NCBI GenBank assembly: GCA_964385995.1
Contig: CAYLRF010000006.1
Coordinates: 1 to 41,061 of the forward strand
Length of the DNA stretch: 41,061 nucleotides
From: CAYLRF01 sp964385995
GTDB taxonomy: Bacteria; Bacillota; Clostridia; Lachnospirales; Lachnospiraceae
Direction: 5' to 3'
A program made the position numbers and the translations under genes. Below the pieces are notes generated by a model. It worked only from the letters and a program-made list of their open reading frames with translations. It did not search any database and was not told where the DNA came from. Below are positions 15,564-25,174 of this stretch, piece after piece (positions within the stretch are counted from its first letter, which is position 1; each line of letters opens with the position of its first letter).

Positions 15564-16262
15564 ATGGAGAGCGATTTGAGGCAATTACAAAAAGTAATCG
15601 GTTATGAATTTAAAGACGGGCGGCTTTTGCGAACGGCGCTCACTCACAGCTCGTATGCGAACGAGATGCATCTGCCGAGGAGTGCGTGTAACGAGCGGCT
15701 TGAATTTCTGGGCGACGCGGTGCTGGAGATAGCATCAAGCAGATTTCTCTTCTTTAAATACAGAGACTATCCCGAGGGGGAGCTTACGAAGCTTCGCGCG
15801 AGTATCGTCTGCGAGCCGACGCTTGCCATGTGCGCCCGAAAAATAGGCCTGGGCGAATATCTTTTTCTCGGAAAATGCGAACAGATTGCGGACGGGAGAA
15901 ATAATGCCTCCGTCATATCCGACGCGATGGAGGCGCTATTGGGCGCCATATATCTGGACGGCGGATACGAGAGCGCGTCGGCATTCGTGTCGAATTTTAT
16001 ATTGGACGACATCGAGCACAAAGAGCTCTTTTACGACAGTAAGACGAGACTGCAGGAAATCGTTCAAAGAAACGGGAAAAGCGCGGTGACCTATCGCCTT
16101 GTGAAAGAGGAAGGGCCGGATCACGCGAAACGCTTTTTCGTGGAAGCTGTGATAGACGGCGTTTGCCGCGGTGAAGGATCGGGACGGACGAAAAAAGCCG
16201 CTGAGCAGGACGCGGCGCTGCGGGTGCTTACGAAGCTTACAGGCGGGAAGACAAACGGCTAA
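15564..16262 (+). CDS. rnc: Ribonuclease III
   Basis: RNase III cuts double-stranded RNA, including rRNA precursors. The 232-aa protein has the catalytic domain with the signature ERLEFLGDAVLE (residues 44-55; acidic residues E47 and D51 match conserved positions) and SDAMEALLGAIYLDGG near 112. A C-terminal dsRNA-binding domain (about 155-228) ends in GSGRTKKAAEQDAA. Length is normal. AAGGGGCGGGG just upstream acts as SD. It precedes smc by 37 bases, the usual order. Confidence 0.96.
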   Translation: MESDLRQLQKVIGYEFKDGRLLRTALTHSSYANEMHLPRSACNERLEFLGDAVLEIASSRFLFFKYRDYPEGELTKLRASIVCEPTLAMCARKIGLGEYLFLGKCEQIADGRNNASVISDAMEALLGAIYLDGGYESASAFVSNFILDDIEHKELFYDSKTRLQEIVQRNGKSAVTYRLVKEEGPDHAKRFFVEAVIDGVCRGEGSGRTKKAAEQDAALRVLTKLTGGKTNG

Positions 16263-16299
16263 AGACAGGCGGGCTTTATTGATCGCGGCAAGGTGAGCA

Positions 16300-19200
16300 A
16301 TGTACTTAAAGAAGATAGAGGTCCAGGGATTTAAATCATTCGCGGGAAGGCTCGTATTTGACTTTGACAGCGGGATTACCGGCATAGTCGGTCCGAACGG
16401 AAGCGGAAAGAGCAATATCGCCGACGCCGTAAGGTGGGTGCTGGGGGAGCAAAGCGCCAGGCAGCTTCGCGGCGGCAATATGCAGGACGTCATTTTTTCG
16501 GGCACGCAGGCGAGAAGGCCCTTAAGCTTCGCGAGAGTCGCACTCACGCTTGATAACGCGGATCGCTACGTATCTTGTGACTTTGACGAGATCACGGTGG
16601 AAAGAAAGCTCTACCGTTCGGGAGAAAGCGAGTATCTCTTAAACGGGAGCGAGTGCCGACTAAAGGACATAAACGAGCTTTTTTACGACACGGGCATCGG
16701 AAAAGAAGGATATTCCATCATCGGGCAGGGACAGGTGGAACAGATTCTAAGCGGCAGGCCGGAAGAGAAAAGAGAGCTCTTTGACGAGGCCGCGGGTATA
16801 GTTAAATATAAAAAACGTAAAGCCGAATCGGTGAAAAAACTGGAGGATGAGCGCCGGAACCTTCTGCGGGTCACAGACATACTTGCCGAGCTTGAAAAGC
16901 AGGTCGGCCCTCTTAAGGCGCAGTCCGAGAAGGCAAGAGAGTACTTAAAAAGAAAAGAAGAGCTTAAGGCCCTCGACGCGAATCTTTTTTTGCTGGAGAC
17001 GGAGAGGATCAAAAAAGAATCCCGGGTGCTTGATGAAAAATACAAAACGGCAAGCGACGAACTTAAGCTTATGTCTTCACGCTATGAGTCCACAAAGACC
17101 GAATACGGGAAAATAGAAGAGCAGTCGGACGCGATAGAGGCAAAGCTTGACGACGCGAAAAATAAGGCGTCTGAGACAAAGGTTTTGCGACAGCACCTTA
17201 AGGGACAGATAAGTCTTTTGGAGGAGCAGCTTCGAGCGGCGGCCGTAAGCGATGAGCGTTACAGTGAAAGATTCGGAGATATTAAAAGCGGGATCGAGAT
17301 GCGTAGGGCTCAGCTTAAAGACCTGGACGCGGAAAAATCGGATCTTACCCGCGCCCTGGAAAAGAAAAAAACCGAGGATGAGAAGACAAATGAAGAGCTT
17401 CGCGGCATCAGGCAGAGAATCTTAAAGGTAAGAGAAAAGGCAGACGCCGTAAGAAGCGAGCTTGTAAGGATATCAAACGACCGCTCGTTTAAGGAAGGCC
17501 AGCTCCAGAAGTTTGAGGCGATAAAGGGCCAGTTAAAGGAAAGAAGTGAGGCCGTAAAGGAAAGGCTTACGCGGCTTTCGGGTGAAGAGCGTGACGCGAG
17601 GGGAGAGAGCGCGAGATTAAATGAGCTAAGGCGTGATATTATCTCCGAAAAAGACGCGCGCACGGCGAATATCAGATCCTGTGAGGAAAAAATATCCGTA
17701 CTCTCAGCCGAGATAGATGAAAAGACAAAGGAGAGCCGCCTGGCTTTATCCGAGTTTAACCGCGAGGAGTCAAGGCTGGAGTCCTTAAAAAACATGGCGG
17801 AAAGATACGACGGCTACGGGGGCTCCATTCGCCGCGTTATGGAAAAAAGAGCGCAGGAGAGCGGGATCCTAGGCGTCGTCGCGGATCTCATTAAGGCTCC
17901 TAAAAAATACGAGACAGCGGTGGAAACCGCGCTCGGCCCCGCTATCCAAAATATCGTAACCGAAGACGAGAAGACAGCGAAGAAGATGATCTCGTTTCTT
18001 AAAACCAACAGATTCGGAAGAGCGACATTTCTGCCTCTTTCTAATCTGAAGGCGAATGTCTCGAGGGCAGTATCGGAAGCCGCGGGCGAAAACGGCGCCA
18101 TAGGAGTCGCGAGCAGTCTGGTGCGGACTGATGAAAAATACGAGATTCTCTCAAGGCATCTCTTGGGAAGGACGCTCGTGGCGACCGATATCGACGCCGC
18201 GGCGGCCATCGCGAAAAAATACGGTCAGTCGATTCGTATCGTGACTTTGGACGGCGAGCTTATTTCCCCGGGCGGAGCTATGACGGGCGGAGCGTTTAAA
18301 AACTCCGGAAATCTCATCGGAAGGAAGCGTGAGATAGACGAGCTTACGGGGAAAGTAAGGATTCTAAAAGAAAAAAGCGACGCGGCTTTATCTGACTCGG
18401 AAAGGCTGCGGGAAGAAAGAAGCGCCTTATTCTCAAGACTTGACGACGAAAAAGCCGGACTCGCCGACGCCGACGTCAGGCTTAATACGGCTGATATCGG
18501 CATCGCTCAGGCGGACGCGAAAGCCACTGACGCCGCAAAAGAGACTAAAAGGCTGAAAGCTGAGGATGAAGAGCTTAAGAGCCGCGTTAAAGCCCTCGCC
18601 GAAGAATCGGACGATGTCGTAAAACGCGCCGGTGAGGGTAGGGTGCGGGAAGATGAGCTTAAAACCGATCTTACGGGATATGAGGATGAGCTAAAAAAGC
18701 TGTCGGAAGAGGAAGGTCGCGTCTTAAAGGAAAACGAAGAATCGCTGATTTCTGACGCGAAGATAAAACAGCGCCATGATTTTATCGCGGAGAACGAAGA
18801 GCGTGTAAAGGCCGAGATCGCGAAGCTTAAAGAAGAAGAGGAGGCGCTTCTTTCGGCCAAGGAAGATCTGGGAGGCGACCGTCAAAGAAAAGAAGAAGAG
18901 ATTTCAGGGCTTCATAAGGCCGTGGCCGATTCAGACGAAGTATCTTCAGAGCTTGAGAGCGCGATAACGGATTTTTCGCGGCAAAAAGAGGAGCTTTCCC
19001 GAAAACACAGGGATTTTCTCGAGGACAGGGAGAGGCTCGCCCGGGATATGGCGGGACTTGACAAAGAGATATTTCGCTTAAACGCCAAAAAAGAGGGATA
19101 TGAACAGGCCGCGCGAAGGCAGACGGATTATCTGTGGGAAGAATATGAGCTTACCTACGACGGCGCTCTTAAGATGAAAGACGCCGGGATGACGGACATA

Positions 19201-19860
19201 AACGACTTGAGAAAGCGGATCTTCGGGTTAAAGAACGTGATAAAACAGCTCGGAAACGTAAACGTCAACGCCATAGACGAGTATAAGGATGTCTCCGGGC
19301 GGTATGAGTTCATGAAGCTTCAGCACGCGGATCTCATCGAGGCCGAGGGGAAACTTATAAAGATAATAGACGATCTCGATGAGGAGATGAGAGCGCGTTT
19401 TAAGGAGAGATTCGCCGAGATAAACGCCGAGTTTGACAAAGTGTTCAAACATCTTTTCGGAGGAGGAAAAGGAGAGCTCATCCTGACGGATGAAGGGGGA
19501 GACGTGCTGGAGGCCGGCATAAAGATCATCGCGCAGCCTCCGGGGAAGAAACTGCAGAATATGATGCAGCTTTCCGGCGGGGAAAAATCCCTCGCCGCGA
19601 TCGCGCTTTTATTCGCCATTCAGAATTTAAAGCCTTCGCCTTTCTGCCTTTTGGACGAGATAGAAGCCGCGCTTGACGACACGAACGTCGAAAGATTCGC
19701 GGCCTATCTTAACGCGCTTACGAAGCATACGCAGTTTATAGTGATAACCCATAGGAAAGGAACGATGGCTGCGGCCGACCGTCTCTACGGGATAACGATG
19801 CAGGAAAAAGGCGTCTCATCGGTAGTGTCGGTCGATCTTATAGAGAAGGATTTAAGTTGA
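16300..19860 (+). CDS. smc: Chromosome segregation protein SMC
   Basis: SMC is the ATPase of the bacterial condensin complex with ScpA and ScpB, which are not in this window. The 1186-aa product has full family architecture: N-terminal ATPase half with Walker A GPNGSGKSN (K37), a coiled-coil arm (about 165-500), a hinge (about 515-640, with GRATFLPLSNL and PGGAMTGG just after it), a second coiled-coil, and a C-terminal half with ABC signature LSGGEKSLAAIALLFAI and Walker B CLLDEIEAALDD. Arms are highly charged as expected. It is followed by ftsY after 128 bases. Confidence 0.97.
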   Translation: MYLKKIEVQGFKSFAGRLVFDFDSGITGIVGPNGSGKSNIADAVRWVLGEQSARQLRGGNMQDVIFSGTQARRPLSFARVALTLDNADRYVSCDFDEITVERKLYRSGESEYLLNGSECRLKDINELFYDTGIGKEGYSIIGQGQVEQILSGRPEEKRELFDEAAGIVKYKKRKAESVKKLEDERRNLLRVTDILAELEKQVGPLKAQSEKAREYLKRKEELKALDANLFLLETERIKKESRVLDEKYKTASDELKLMSSRYESTKTEYGKIEEQSDAIEAKLDDAKNKASETKVLRQHLKGQISLLEEQLRAAAVSDERYSERFGDIKSGIEMRRAQLKDLDAEKSDLTRALEKKKTEDEKTNEELRGIRQRILKVREKADAVRSELVRISNDRSFKEGQLQKFEAIKGQLKERSEAVKERLTRLSGEERDARGESARLNELRRDIISEKDARTANIRSCEEKISVLSAEIDEKTKESRLALSEFNREESRLESLKNMAERYDGYGGSIRRVMEKRAQESGILGVVADLIKAPKKYETAVETALGPAIQNIVTEDEKTAKKMISFLKTNRFGRATFLPLSNLKANVSRAVSEAAGENGAIGVASSLVRTDEKYEILSRHLLGRTLVATDIDAAAAIAKKYGQSIRIVTLDGELISPGGAMTGGAFKNSGNLIGRKREIDELTGKVRILKEKSDAALSDSERLREERSALFSRLDDEKAGLADADVRLNTADIGIAQADAKATDAAKETKRLKAEDEELKSRVKALAEESDDVVKRAGEGRVREDELKTDLTGYEDELKKLSEEEGRVLKENEESLISDAKIKQRHDFIAENEERVKAEIAKLKEEEEALLSAKEDLGGDRQRKEEEISGLHKAVADSDEVSSELESAITDFSRQKEELSRKHRDFLEDRERLARDMAGLDKEIFRLNAKKEGYEQAARRQTDYLWEEYELTYDGALKMKDAGMTDINDLRKRIFGLKNVIKQLGNVNVNAIDEYKDVSGRYEFMKLQHADLIEAEGKLIKIIDDLDEEMRARFKERFAEINAEFDKVFKHLFGGGKGELILTDEGGDVLEAGIKIIAQPPGKKLQNMMQLSGGEKSLAAIALLFAIQNLKPSPFCLLDEIEAALDDTNVERFAAYLNALTKHTQFIVITHRKGTMAAADRLYGITMQEKGVSSVVSVDLIEKDLS

Positions 19861-19988
19861 TGACGGGCGGGCGCGATGATTTTGTCATTCACGCAGATTT
19901 TTAAAGTCGCCGGCGGCATTTAAAAGGGCGGCGCGTGATAAAAAAGCGGATAAAATTTGTAAACACTAAGAGTCGGGGGAGTCGGCAC

Positions 19989-21065
19989 ATGAGTACGGAT
20001 ACGGATGACGCGTCCCGCGCGATCCACGGTCCCGCAAAAGAAGATTCCGCGAAAAAAAGTTTATTTAAGCGACTCGCTGCGGGTCTTTCGAAGACGGGAA
20101 GTAAGATAGCGGCGGGGATAGACGGGATATTTAAGGGATTTTCGCGAATCGACGAAGATTTTTACGACGGGCTTGAGGAGACCCTTATTCTGGGCGATTT
20201 GGGAGTGGCCGCGACGGAAGAGATACTGGAAAGGCTGCGAAAAGAGGTCAGGGAAAATCACATTAAGGACACCGCCGGCTGCAAAGACCTTTTGATCGAT
20301 ATCATGAAGGAGCAGATGAGATCAGCCTGTGCGCCCACAAAATCAGGGGATGACATAAAGAGCGGCCAGCCTTGCGGTACGGACGCCGACACGCCGGCAG
20401 AGAGTGATAAATCACGGCCGGAGGGCACATGCACCGTCATCCTTATTGTCGGCGCGAACGGCGTGGGAAAGACGACCACCGTGGGAAAGCTCGCCGCGAA
20501 ATTTAAATCGGAAGGGAAAAAGGTGCAGCTTGCCGCGGCGGACACGTTTCGCGCGGCGGCGGACGAGCAGCTGTCGCTTTGGGCGAAGAGGGTCGGAGTC
20601 GATATCATACGCGGAGGCAGAGGAGCCGACCCCGCATCTGTAGTCTATGACTCGGTATCGGCCGCGAAGGCGAGAGGGGCGGACGTCCTTATCATAGATA
20701 CCGCGGGCCGCCTTCACAACAAAAAGAACCTCATGGAGGAGCTGGGGAAGATAAACCGGGTTATAACAAGAGTGTATCCCGAGGCGCAAAGGGAAACCTT
20801 TATCGTACTTGACGCGACCACGGGTCAGAACGCCATGGCGCAGGTAAAAGAATTTTCCGAGGCGGCTTTCGCCACCGGAATCATACTCACGAAGATGGAC
20901 GGAACGGCGAAGGGAGGCATAGTTTTCGCCATAGCGTCCGAGCTTGCCGTACCCGTAAGATATATCGGCGTGGGAGAGGACACGGACGATCTGCAGGAGT
21001 TTGATCCCGACATGTTCATAGAGGCGCTTTTCGCGTCCGGGAAGGAGCAGGATGTTTACGCTTGA
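19989..21065 (+). CDS. ftsY: Signal recognition particle receptor FtsY
   Basis: FtsY is the SRP receptor GTPase that delivers ribosome-nascent chain complexes to the membrane. Using ATG19989 it has 358 aa; GGGGGAG lies about eight bases upstream. The frame is also open from GTG19935, with poorer SD. A lysine-rich N-terminal segment leads into the N domain, then the G domain with GANGVGKTTT near residue 155, DTFRAAADEQL, DTAGR and TKMDGTAKGG. Between N and G domains, residues about 115-149 form a hydrophilic insert (S, D, P, K rich) not expected in a compact FtsY. The last 14 bases overlap the ilvA start. Confidence 0.95.
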   Translation: MSTDTDDASRAIHGPAKEDSAKKSLFKRLAAGLSKTGSKIAAGIDGIFKGFSRIDEDFYDGLEETLILGDLGVAATEEILERLRKEVRENHIKDTAGCKDLLIDIMKEQMRSACAPTKSGDDIKSGQPCGTDADTPAESDKSRPEGTCTVILIVGANGVGKTTTVGKLAAKFKSEGKKVQLAAADTFRAAADEQLSLWAKRVGVDIIRGGRGADPASVVYDSVSAAKARGADVLIIDTAGRLHNKKNLMEELGKINRVITRVYPEAQRETFIVLDATTGQNAMAQVKEFSEAAFATGIILTKMDGTAKGGIVFAIASELAVPVRYIGVGEDTDDLQEFDPDMFIEALFASGKEQDVYA

Positions 21066-22266
21066 AAAATTCGAGGAAGCGACCGAGATCTTAAAAGACG
21101 TGGTAAATCCCACAAAGCTCATATACAGCGATTACTTGAGCGCCGAGACGGGAGGGAGGATTTATCTTAAGCCGGAGAACATGCAAAGGACAGGCTCCTT
21201 TAAGGTTCGCGGAGCTTATTATAAGATAAAAACCCTTTCGGATGAGGAGAGGAAAAGGGGGCTTGTCACGGCTTCGGCCGGCAATCACGCTCAGGGCGTC
21301 TCCTACGCGGCGCAGATGCTGGGCTGTGAGGCAACCATAGTGATGCCGACCGTCACGCCTCTAATCAAGGTGAATCGCTCAAAAGCCTACGGGGCGAACG
21401 TCATACTTTACGGAGACGTGTATGATGACGCTTACGCGAGGGCCGTTCAGATCGCGAATGAAAACGGACAGGCTTTCATACACCCGTTCGACGATGAGGA
21501 TGTGGCGACGGGGCAGGGCACCATCGCCATGGAGATCATAAGAGAGCTTCCCACGGTTGATTACATCTTCGTGCCGATAGGCGGAGGCGGTCTCATCGCC
21601 GGCGTGTCGACATTGGCGAAAATGCTTAACCCCAAGATAAAGGTCATAGGCGTGGAGCCCGCTGAGGCGGCCGGCATGACAGCCTCGCTTGAGGCGGGAA
21701 AGGTGGTTGCCATAGACAGCGCCGATACCATAGCCGACGGTACGGCGGTAAAGAAAGTGGGAGAAAAGATCTTCGACGCCGTGCGAAGGAACGTGGATGA
21801 CGTGCTTCTCGTGGAAGATGACGAGCTGGTCGGCGCGTTTCTCGACGTGATGGAAAATCACAAAATGATCGTGGAAAATTCGGGACTTCTTACTGTGGCG
21901 GCGTTAAAACAGACGGATCTCAGAGGAAAGAAGGCGGTCGCCGTATTAAGCGGCGGCAATATGGACGTGATTACCATGTCTTCCATCGTTCAGCACGGGC
22001 TTATCCAAAGAGATCGCATTTTCTCCGTGTCGGTGCTTTTGCCGGATAAGCCCGGGGAGCTTGTGCGGGTTGCGCAGACGATAGCGAACGCTCAAGGCAA
22101 CGTGATTAAGCTGGAGCACAATCAGTTCGTGAGTATCAACCGCAACGCCGCAGTGGAGCTAAGAATCACGATGGAATCGTTCGGGACCGAGCATAAGAGG
22201 CAGATCTTAAAGGCGCTGGAGGATGACGGATACAAACCGAAGAGCATAAGCGCGAAGTTGTATTGA
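21052..22266 (+). CDS. ilvA: Threonine ammonia-lyase (threonine dehydratase)
   Basis: This PLP enzyme deaminates threonine to 2-oxobutanoate, feeding isoleucine synthesis or threonine breakdown. The 404-aa protein has the PLP-lysine motif TGSFKVRGA (K51), the PLP phosphate loop GGGGLIAG and the SGGN motif, then a C-terminal ACT-type domain (about 325-400, LLPDKPGELVRVAQTIANA). A single ACT domain fits the shorter IlvA/TdcB-like form of clostridia. Its start lies inside the last 14 bases of ftsY, suggesting translational coupling. Whether it is biosynthetic or catabolic cannot be told from sequence; no other branched-chain amino-acid genes are near. Confidence 0.93.
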   Translation: MFTLEKFEEATEILKDVVNPTKLIYSDYLSAETGGRIYLKPENMQRTGSFKVRGAYYKIKTLSDEERKRGLVTASAGNHAQGVSYAAQMLGCEATIVMPTVTPLIKVNRSKAYGANVILYGDVYDDAYARAVQIANENGQAFIHPFDDEDVATGQGTIAMEIIRELPTVDYIFVPIGGGGLIAGVSTLAKMLNPKIKVIGVEPAEAAGMTASLEAGKVVAIDSADTIADGTAVKKVGEKIFDAVRRNVDDVLLVEDDELVGAFLDVMENHKMIVENSGLLTVAALKQTDLRGKKAVAVLSGGNMDVITMSSIVQHGLIQRDRIFSVSVLLPDKPGELVRVAQTIANAQGNVIKLEHNQFVSINRNAAVELRITMESFGTEHKRQILKALEDDGYKPKSISAKLY

Positions 22267-22323
22267 TTTCGAAAATGGAAAAAGGCGCCGGCGGTAAATG
22301 TGTCAGGCGGAAAAGAGGCGGGT

Positions 22324-23736
22324 ATGGAAGACAGAAAAGTATATATGAACGGCCAGAATAATCTTTTGGCCCTGGAAGAGCACATGTATCCTCTGGTGGA
22401 TGTCGATACGCCGAATACTTTCAGGAACCTTTTTCCCTATGACGAAGTGCCGAAAATCGCCTTTAACGACAGGATAGTGCCGCATCATATGCCCGATGAG
22501 ATATGGATTACCGACACGACGTTTCGCGACGGCCAGCAGTCCCGCGCTCCTTATACGACGCGGCAGATCGTGGATATCTATGATTATCTACACAGGTTGG
22601 GAGGCCCTAAGGGAAAGATCCGCCAGTGCGAGTTTTTCCTTTACAGTAAGAAGGATCGTGACGCCGCCTGTAAGTGCATGGAAAGAGGATATGATTTTCC
22701 AGAGGTCACAAGCTGGATTAGGGCGAGTAAGAAAGATTTTCAGCTCGTAAAAGACATGGGAATGAAGGAGACGGGGATCCTCGTTTCCTGCTCCGATTAT
22801 CATATCTTTTATAAACTCGGGATGACAAGAAGCGAGGCAATGGAGCATTATCTGGGGATCGTAAGAGACTGTCTTGAGACGGGAGTCAGCCCCAGATGCC
22901 ATCTGGAAGACATCACAAGATCTGATATCTACGGCTTTGTGATCCCGTTTTGCCTGGAGCTTATGAAGCTTAAGGAAGAGTATAAGATACCTGTAAAGGT
23001 GAGGGTATGCGACACCATGGGCTACGGCGTGAATTATCCCGGAGCCGTGATCCCAAGATCCATTCCGGGAATCATCTACGGTATCATGGTGCACGCGGGC
23101 GTTCCGAGCGAGCTTATGGAATTTCACGGGCATAACGACTTTTACAAGGCCGTAAGCAACTCCTCTACCGCGTGGCTGTACGGCGCGTGCGCGGTAAACT
23201 GCTCGCTTTTCGGCATAGGGGAGCGCACGGGAAACACGCCCCTTGAGGCCATGGTTTTCGAATACGCTCAGCTAAAGGGCACGCTTGACGGGATGGATAC
23301 GACGGTAATCACCGAGCTTGCCGAGTATTACGAAAAAGAGATCGGATATAAGATCCCGGAAAGGACGCCTTTTGTCGGAAAGAATTTTAATGTCACGAGA
23401 GCCGGCATTCACGCCGACGGTCTCCTTAAAAACGAGGAGATTTATAACATATTCGACACGAACAAATTCCTAAACCGCCCCGTTAAAGTGGCTGTCTCCA
23501 ACACCTCCGGGCTCGCGGGGATAGCGCATTGGATAAACAACCATTACTCCCTTGCGGGAGAGACGGCCGTCGGCAAGGATTCGCCCGTCGTAAGCAAGGT
23601 GAAAAAAAGGGTGGACGACGAGTATGACGACGGCAGGGTAACGGTTTTAACCGATGAGGAATTGGAAAATTTTACCCGGCAGGCGTGCGAAGAGGCGCAG
23701 GTTCATTATTTTGCCGAAACCGGGGATTTAAGTTAA
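22324..23736 (+). CDS. Re-citrate synthase-like enzyme (HMGL/isopropylmalate synthase family)
   Basis: The 470-aa product has an HMGL-like TIM barrel: the catalytic start ITDTTFRDGQQSRAPYT near residue 65, metal-binding FHGHND near 265, and GIGERTGNTPLEA after it. Its divergent N-terminus (LEEHMYPLVDVDTPNTFRNL) and lack of the isopropylmalate-synthase regulatory domain match the Re-face citrate synthase group first found in Clostridium kluyveri, often misnamed homocitrate or isopropylmalate synthase. It would condense acetyl-CoA and oxaloacetate to citrate. The next gene encodes NADP isocitrate dehydrogenase, which supports this. ATG22324 (SD GGCGGG, AAAAGAGG) is preferred over the in-frame GTG22300. 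Another acyl-condensing specificity remains possible. Confidence 0.82.
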   Translation: MEDRKVYMNGQNNLLALEEHMYPLVDVDTPNTFRNLFPYDEVPKIAFNDRIVPHHMPDEIWITDTTFRDGQQSRAPYTTRQIVDIYDYLHRLGGPKGKIRQCEFFLYSKKDRDAACKCMERGYDFPEVTSWIRASKKDFQLVKDMGMKETGILVSCSDYHIFYKLGMTRSEAMEHYLGIVRDCLETGVSPRCHLEDITRSDIYGFVIPFCLELMKLKEEYKIPVKVRVCDTMGYGVNYPGAVIPRSIPGIIYGIMVHAGVPSELMEFHGHNDFYKAVSNSSTAWLYGACAVNCSLFGIGERTGNTPLEAMVFEYAQLKGTLDGMDTTVITELAEYYEKEIGYKIPERTPFVGKNFNVTRAGIHADGLLKNEEIYNIFDTNKFLNRPVKVAVSNTSGLAGIAHWINNHYSLAGETAVGKDSPVVSKVKKRVDDEYDDGRVTVLTDEELENFTRQACEEAQVHYFAETGDLS

Positions 23737-23830
23737 GAACGGGAACCAAAAGCCGGCGAAAATGAGGTTTTAAGGCGGGATCGCGGGACGCCCGGGCGAA
23801 TTTAAGACGGTACGGAAAGGAGAGTCCGAT

Positions 23831-25027
23831 ATGGACAGGATAAAGATGACAGTCCCTCTCGTGGAGATGGACGGGGATGAGATGACGAGAGTCTTATGGA
23901 AGATGATTAAGGAGCGCCTTATACTTCCTTTCGTGGATTTGAAATGCGAGTATTACGATCTCGGGCTTAAGCACCGAAACGAGACAGACGACGGCGTGAC
24001 ATACGAGGCCGCGAACGCGATTAAAAAATACGGAGTCGGGGTCAAATGCGCGACTATCACCCCGAACGCCGCCCGCGTGAAGGAATATAATCTTAAGGAA
24101 ATGTATAAGAGCCCGAACGGAACGATAAGATCCATCCTGGACGGGACAGTCTTTCGCACGCCCATCGTCGTAAAAGGCATTAAGCCCTGCGTTACGAAAT
24201 GGAAAAAGCCGATCACAATCGCGCGTCACGCCTACGGAGACGTATATAAAAACACCGAAATGATCATCCCCGGGCCGGGTAAGGCGGAGCTTGTGTATAC
24301 CGACGCCGCAGGCAATCAGACAAGAAAGCTCATTTATGATTTTACGGGCCCCGGGATAGTGCAGGGCATACATAATATCGACTCATCAATAGCGAGCTTC
24401 GCGAGGAGCTGTTTCTCATACGCACTGGATATGAAGCAGGATCTGTGGTTTGCCACCAAGGACACCATATCGAAACAGTACGATCACACCTTCAAGGATA
24501 TCTTCGAGGAGATTTTCGACCGGGAATATAAGGAGAAATTCGAAAAGGCCGGCATAGCCTATTTCTATACACTGATAGACGACGCCGTGGCCAGAGTCAT
24601 GAAATCGGAGGGCGGTTTTATCTGGGCGTGCAAGAATTACGACGGCGACGTGTTCAGCGACATGATATCGTCCGCGTTCGGGTCTCTGGCGATGATGACG
24701 TCTGTGCTGGTATCCCCTAGGGGGTATTTTGAATACGAGGCGGCTCACGGCACCGTGCAGCGTCATTATTATAAGTATCTTAAAGGCGAGGAGACATCGA
24801 CAAATCCCGTCGCGACCATATTCGCGTGGACGGGAGCCCTAAGAAAGAGAGCGGAGCTTGACGGGCTGCACCGTCTCTCGGATTTTGCGGGAAGGCTTGA
24901 GGCGGCCACGCTTAAGGTTATCGAAAGCGGCGAGATGACGAAGGATCTGGCGCTTATCACGACGCTTAAGGATGTGAAAATTTTAAATACCGAGGACTTT
25001 ATAGGCCGCGTCGCGGAGAGTCTTTGA
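23831..25027 (+). CDS. icd: NADP-dependent isocitrate dehydrogenase
   Basis: The enzyme oxidatively decarboxylates isocitrate to 2-oxoglutarate with formation of NADPH. The 398-aa protein starts KMTVPLVEMDGDEMTRVLW, the hallmark of the type II (eukaryote-like, homodimeric) NADP-IDH subfamily. The isocitrate-binding segment SPNGTIRS begins at S94, and DGTVFRTPIV and IPGPGKAE follow. GGAAAGGAGAG lies upstream of ATG23831. It follows the Re-citrate synthase-like gene by 94 bases, giving a citrate-to-oxoglutarate pair without aconitase in this window. Confidence 0.95.
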   Translation: MDRIKMTVPLVEMDGDEMTRVLWKMIKERLILPFVDLKCEYYDLGLKHRNETDDGVTYEAANAIKKYGVGVKCATITPNAARVKEYNLKEMYKSPNGTIRSILDGTVFRTPIVVKGIKPCVTKWKKPITIARHAYGDVYKNTEMIIPGPGKAELVYTDAAGNQTRKLIYDFTGPGIVQGIHNIDSSIASFARSCFSYALDMKQDLWFATKDTISKQYDHTFKDIFEEIFDREYKEKFEKAGIAYFYTLIDDAVARVMKSEGGFIWACKNYDGDVFSDMISSAFGSLAMMTSVLVSPRGYFEYEAAHGTVQRHYYKYLKGEETSTNPVATIFAWTGALRKRAELDGLHRLSDFAGRLEAATLKVIESGEMTKDLALITTLKDVKILNTEDFIGRVAESL

Positions 25028-25046
25028 TACGGAGGGTCGAAACCTT

Positions 25047-25063
25047 CAGGCAACCTGTTTTTT
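25047..25063 (+). terminator. Weak terminator-like hairpin after icd
   Basis: CAGG-CAA-CCTG followed by TTTTTT lies 20 bases after the icd stop. The stem is only four bp, so it may not work as a terminator. Confidence 0.3.
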
Positions 25064-25174
25064 GCGGGGCGCAGGATATGGCATACAACGATGAAACGGA
25101 CATACTCGCTCGGACCGGGCGCGGCAGGGCAAATGAGGTTTTCGGACGGCGGGTAATATGACAGGGGACGGTAA

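Noticed and set aside
20412..21122. A 236-codon open frame antisense to ftsY
   Set aside because: Shadow of a conserved gene; no family resemblance.
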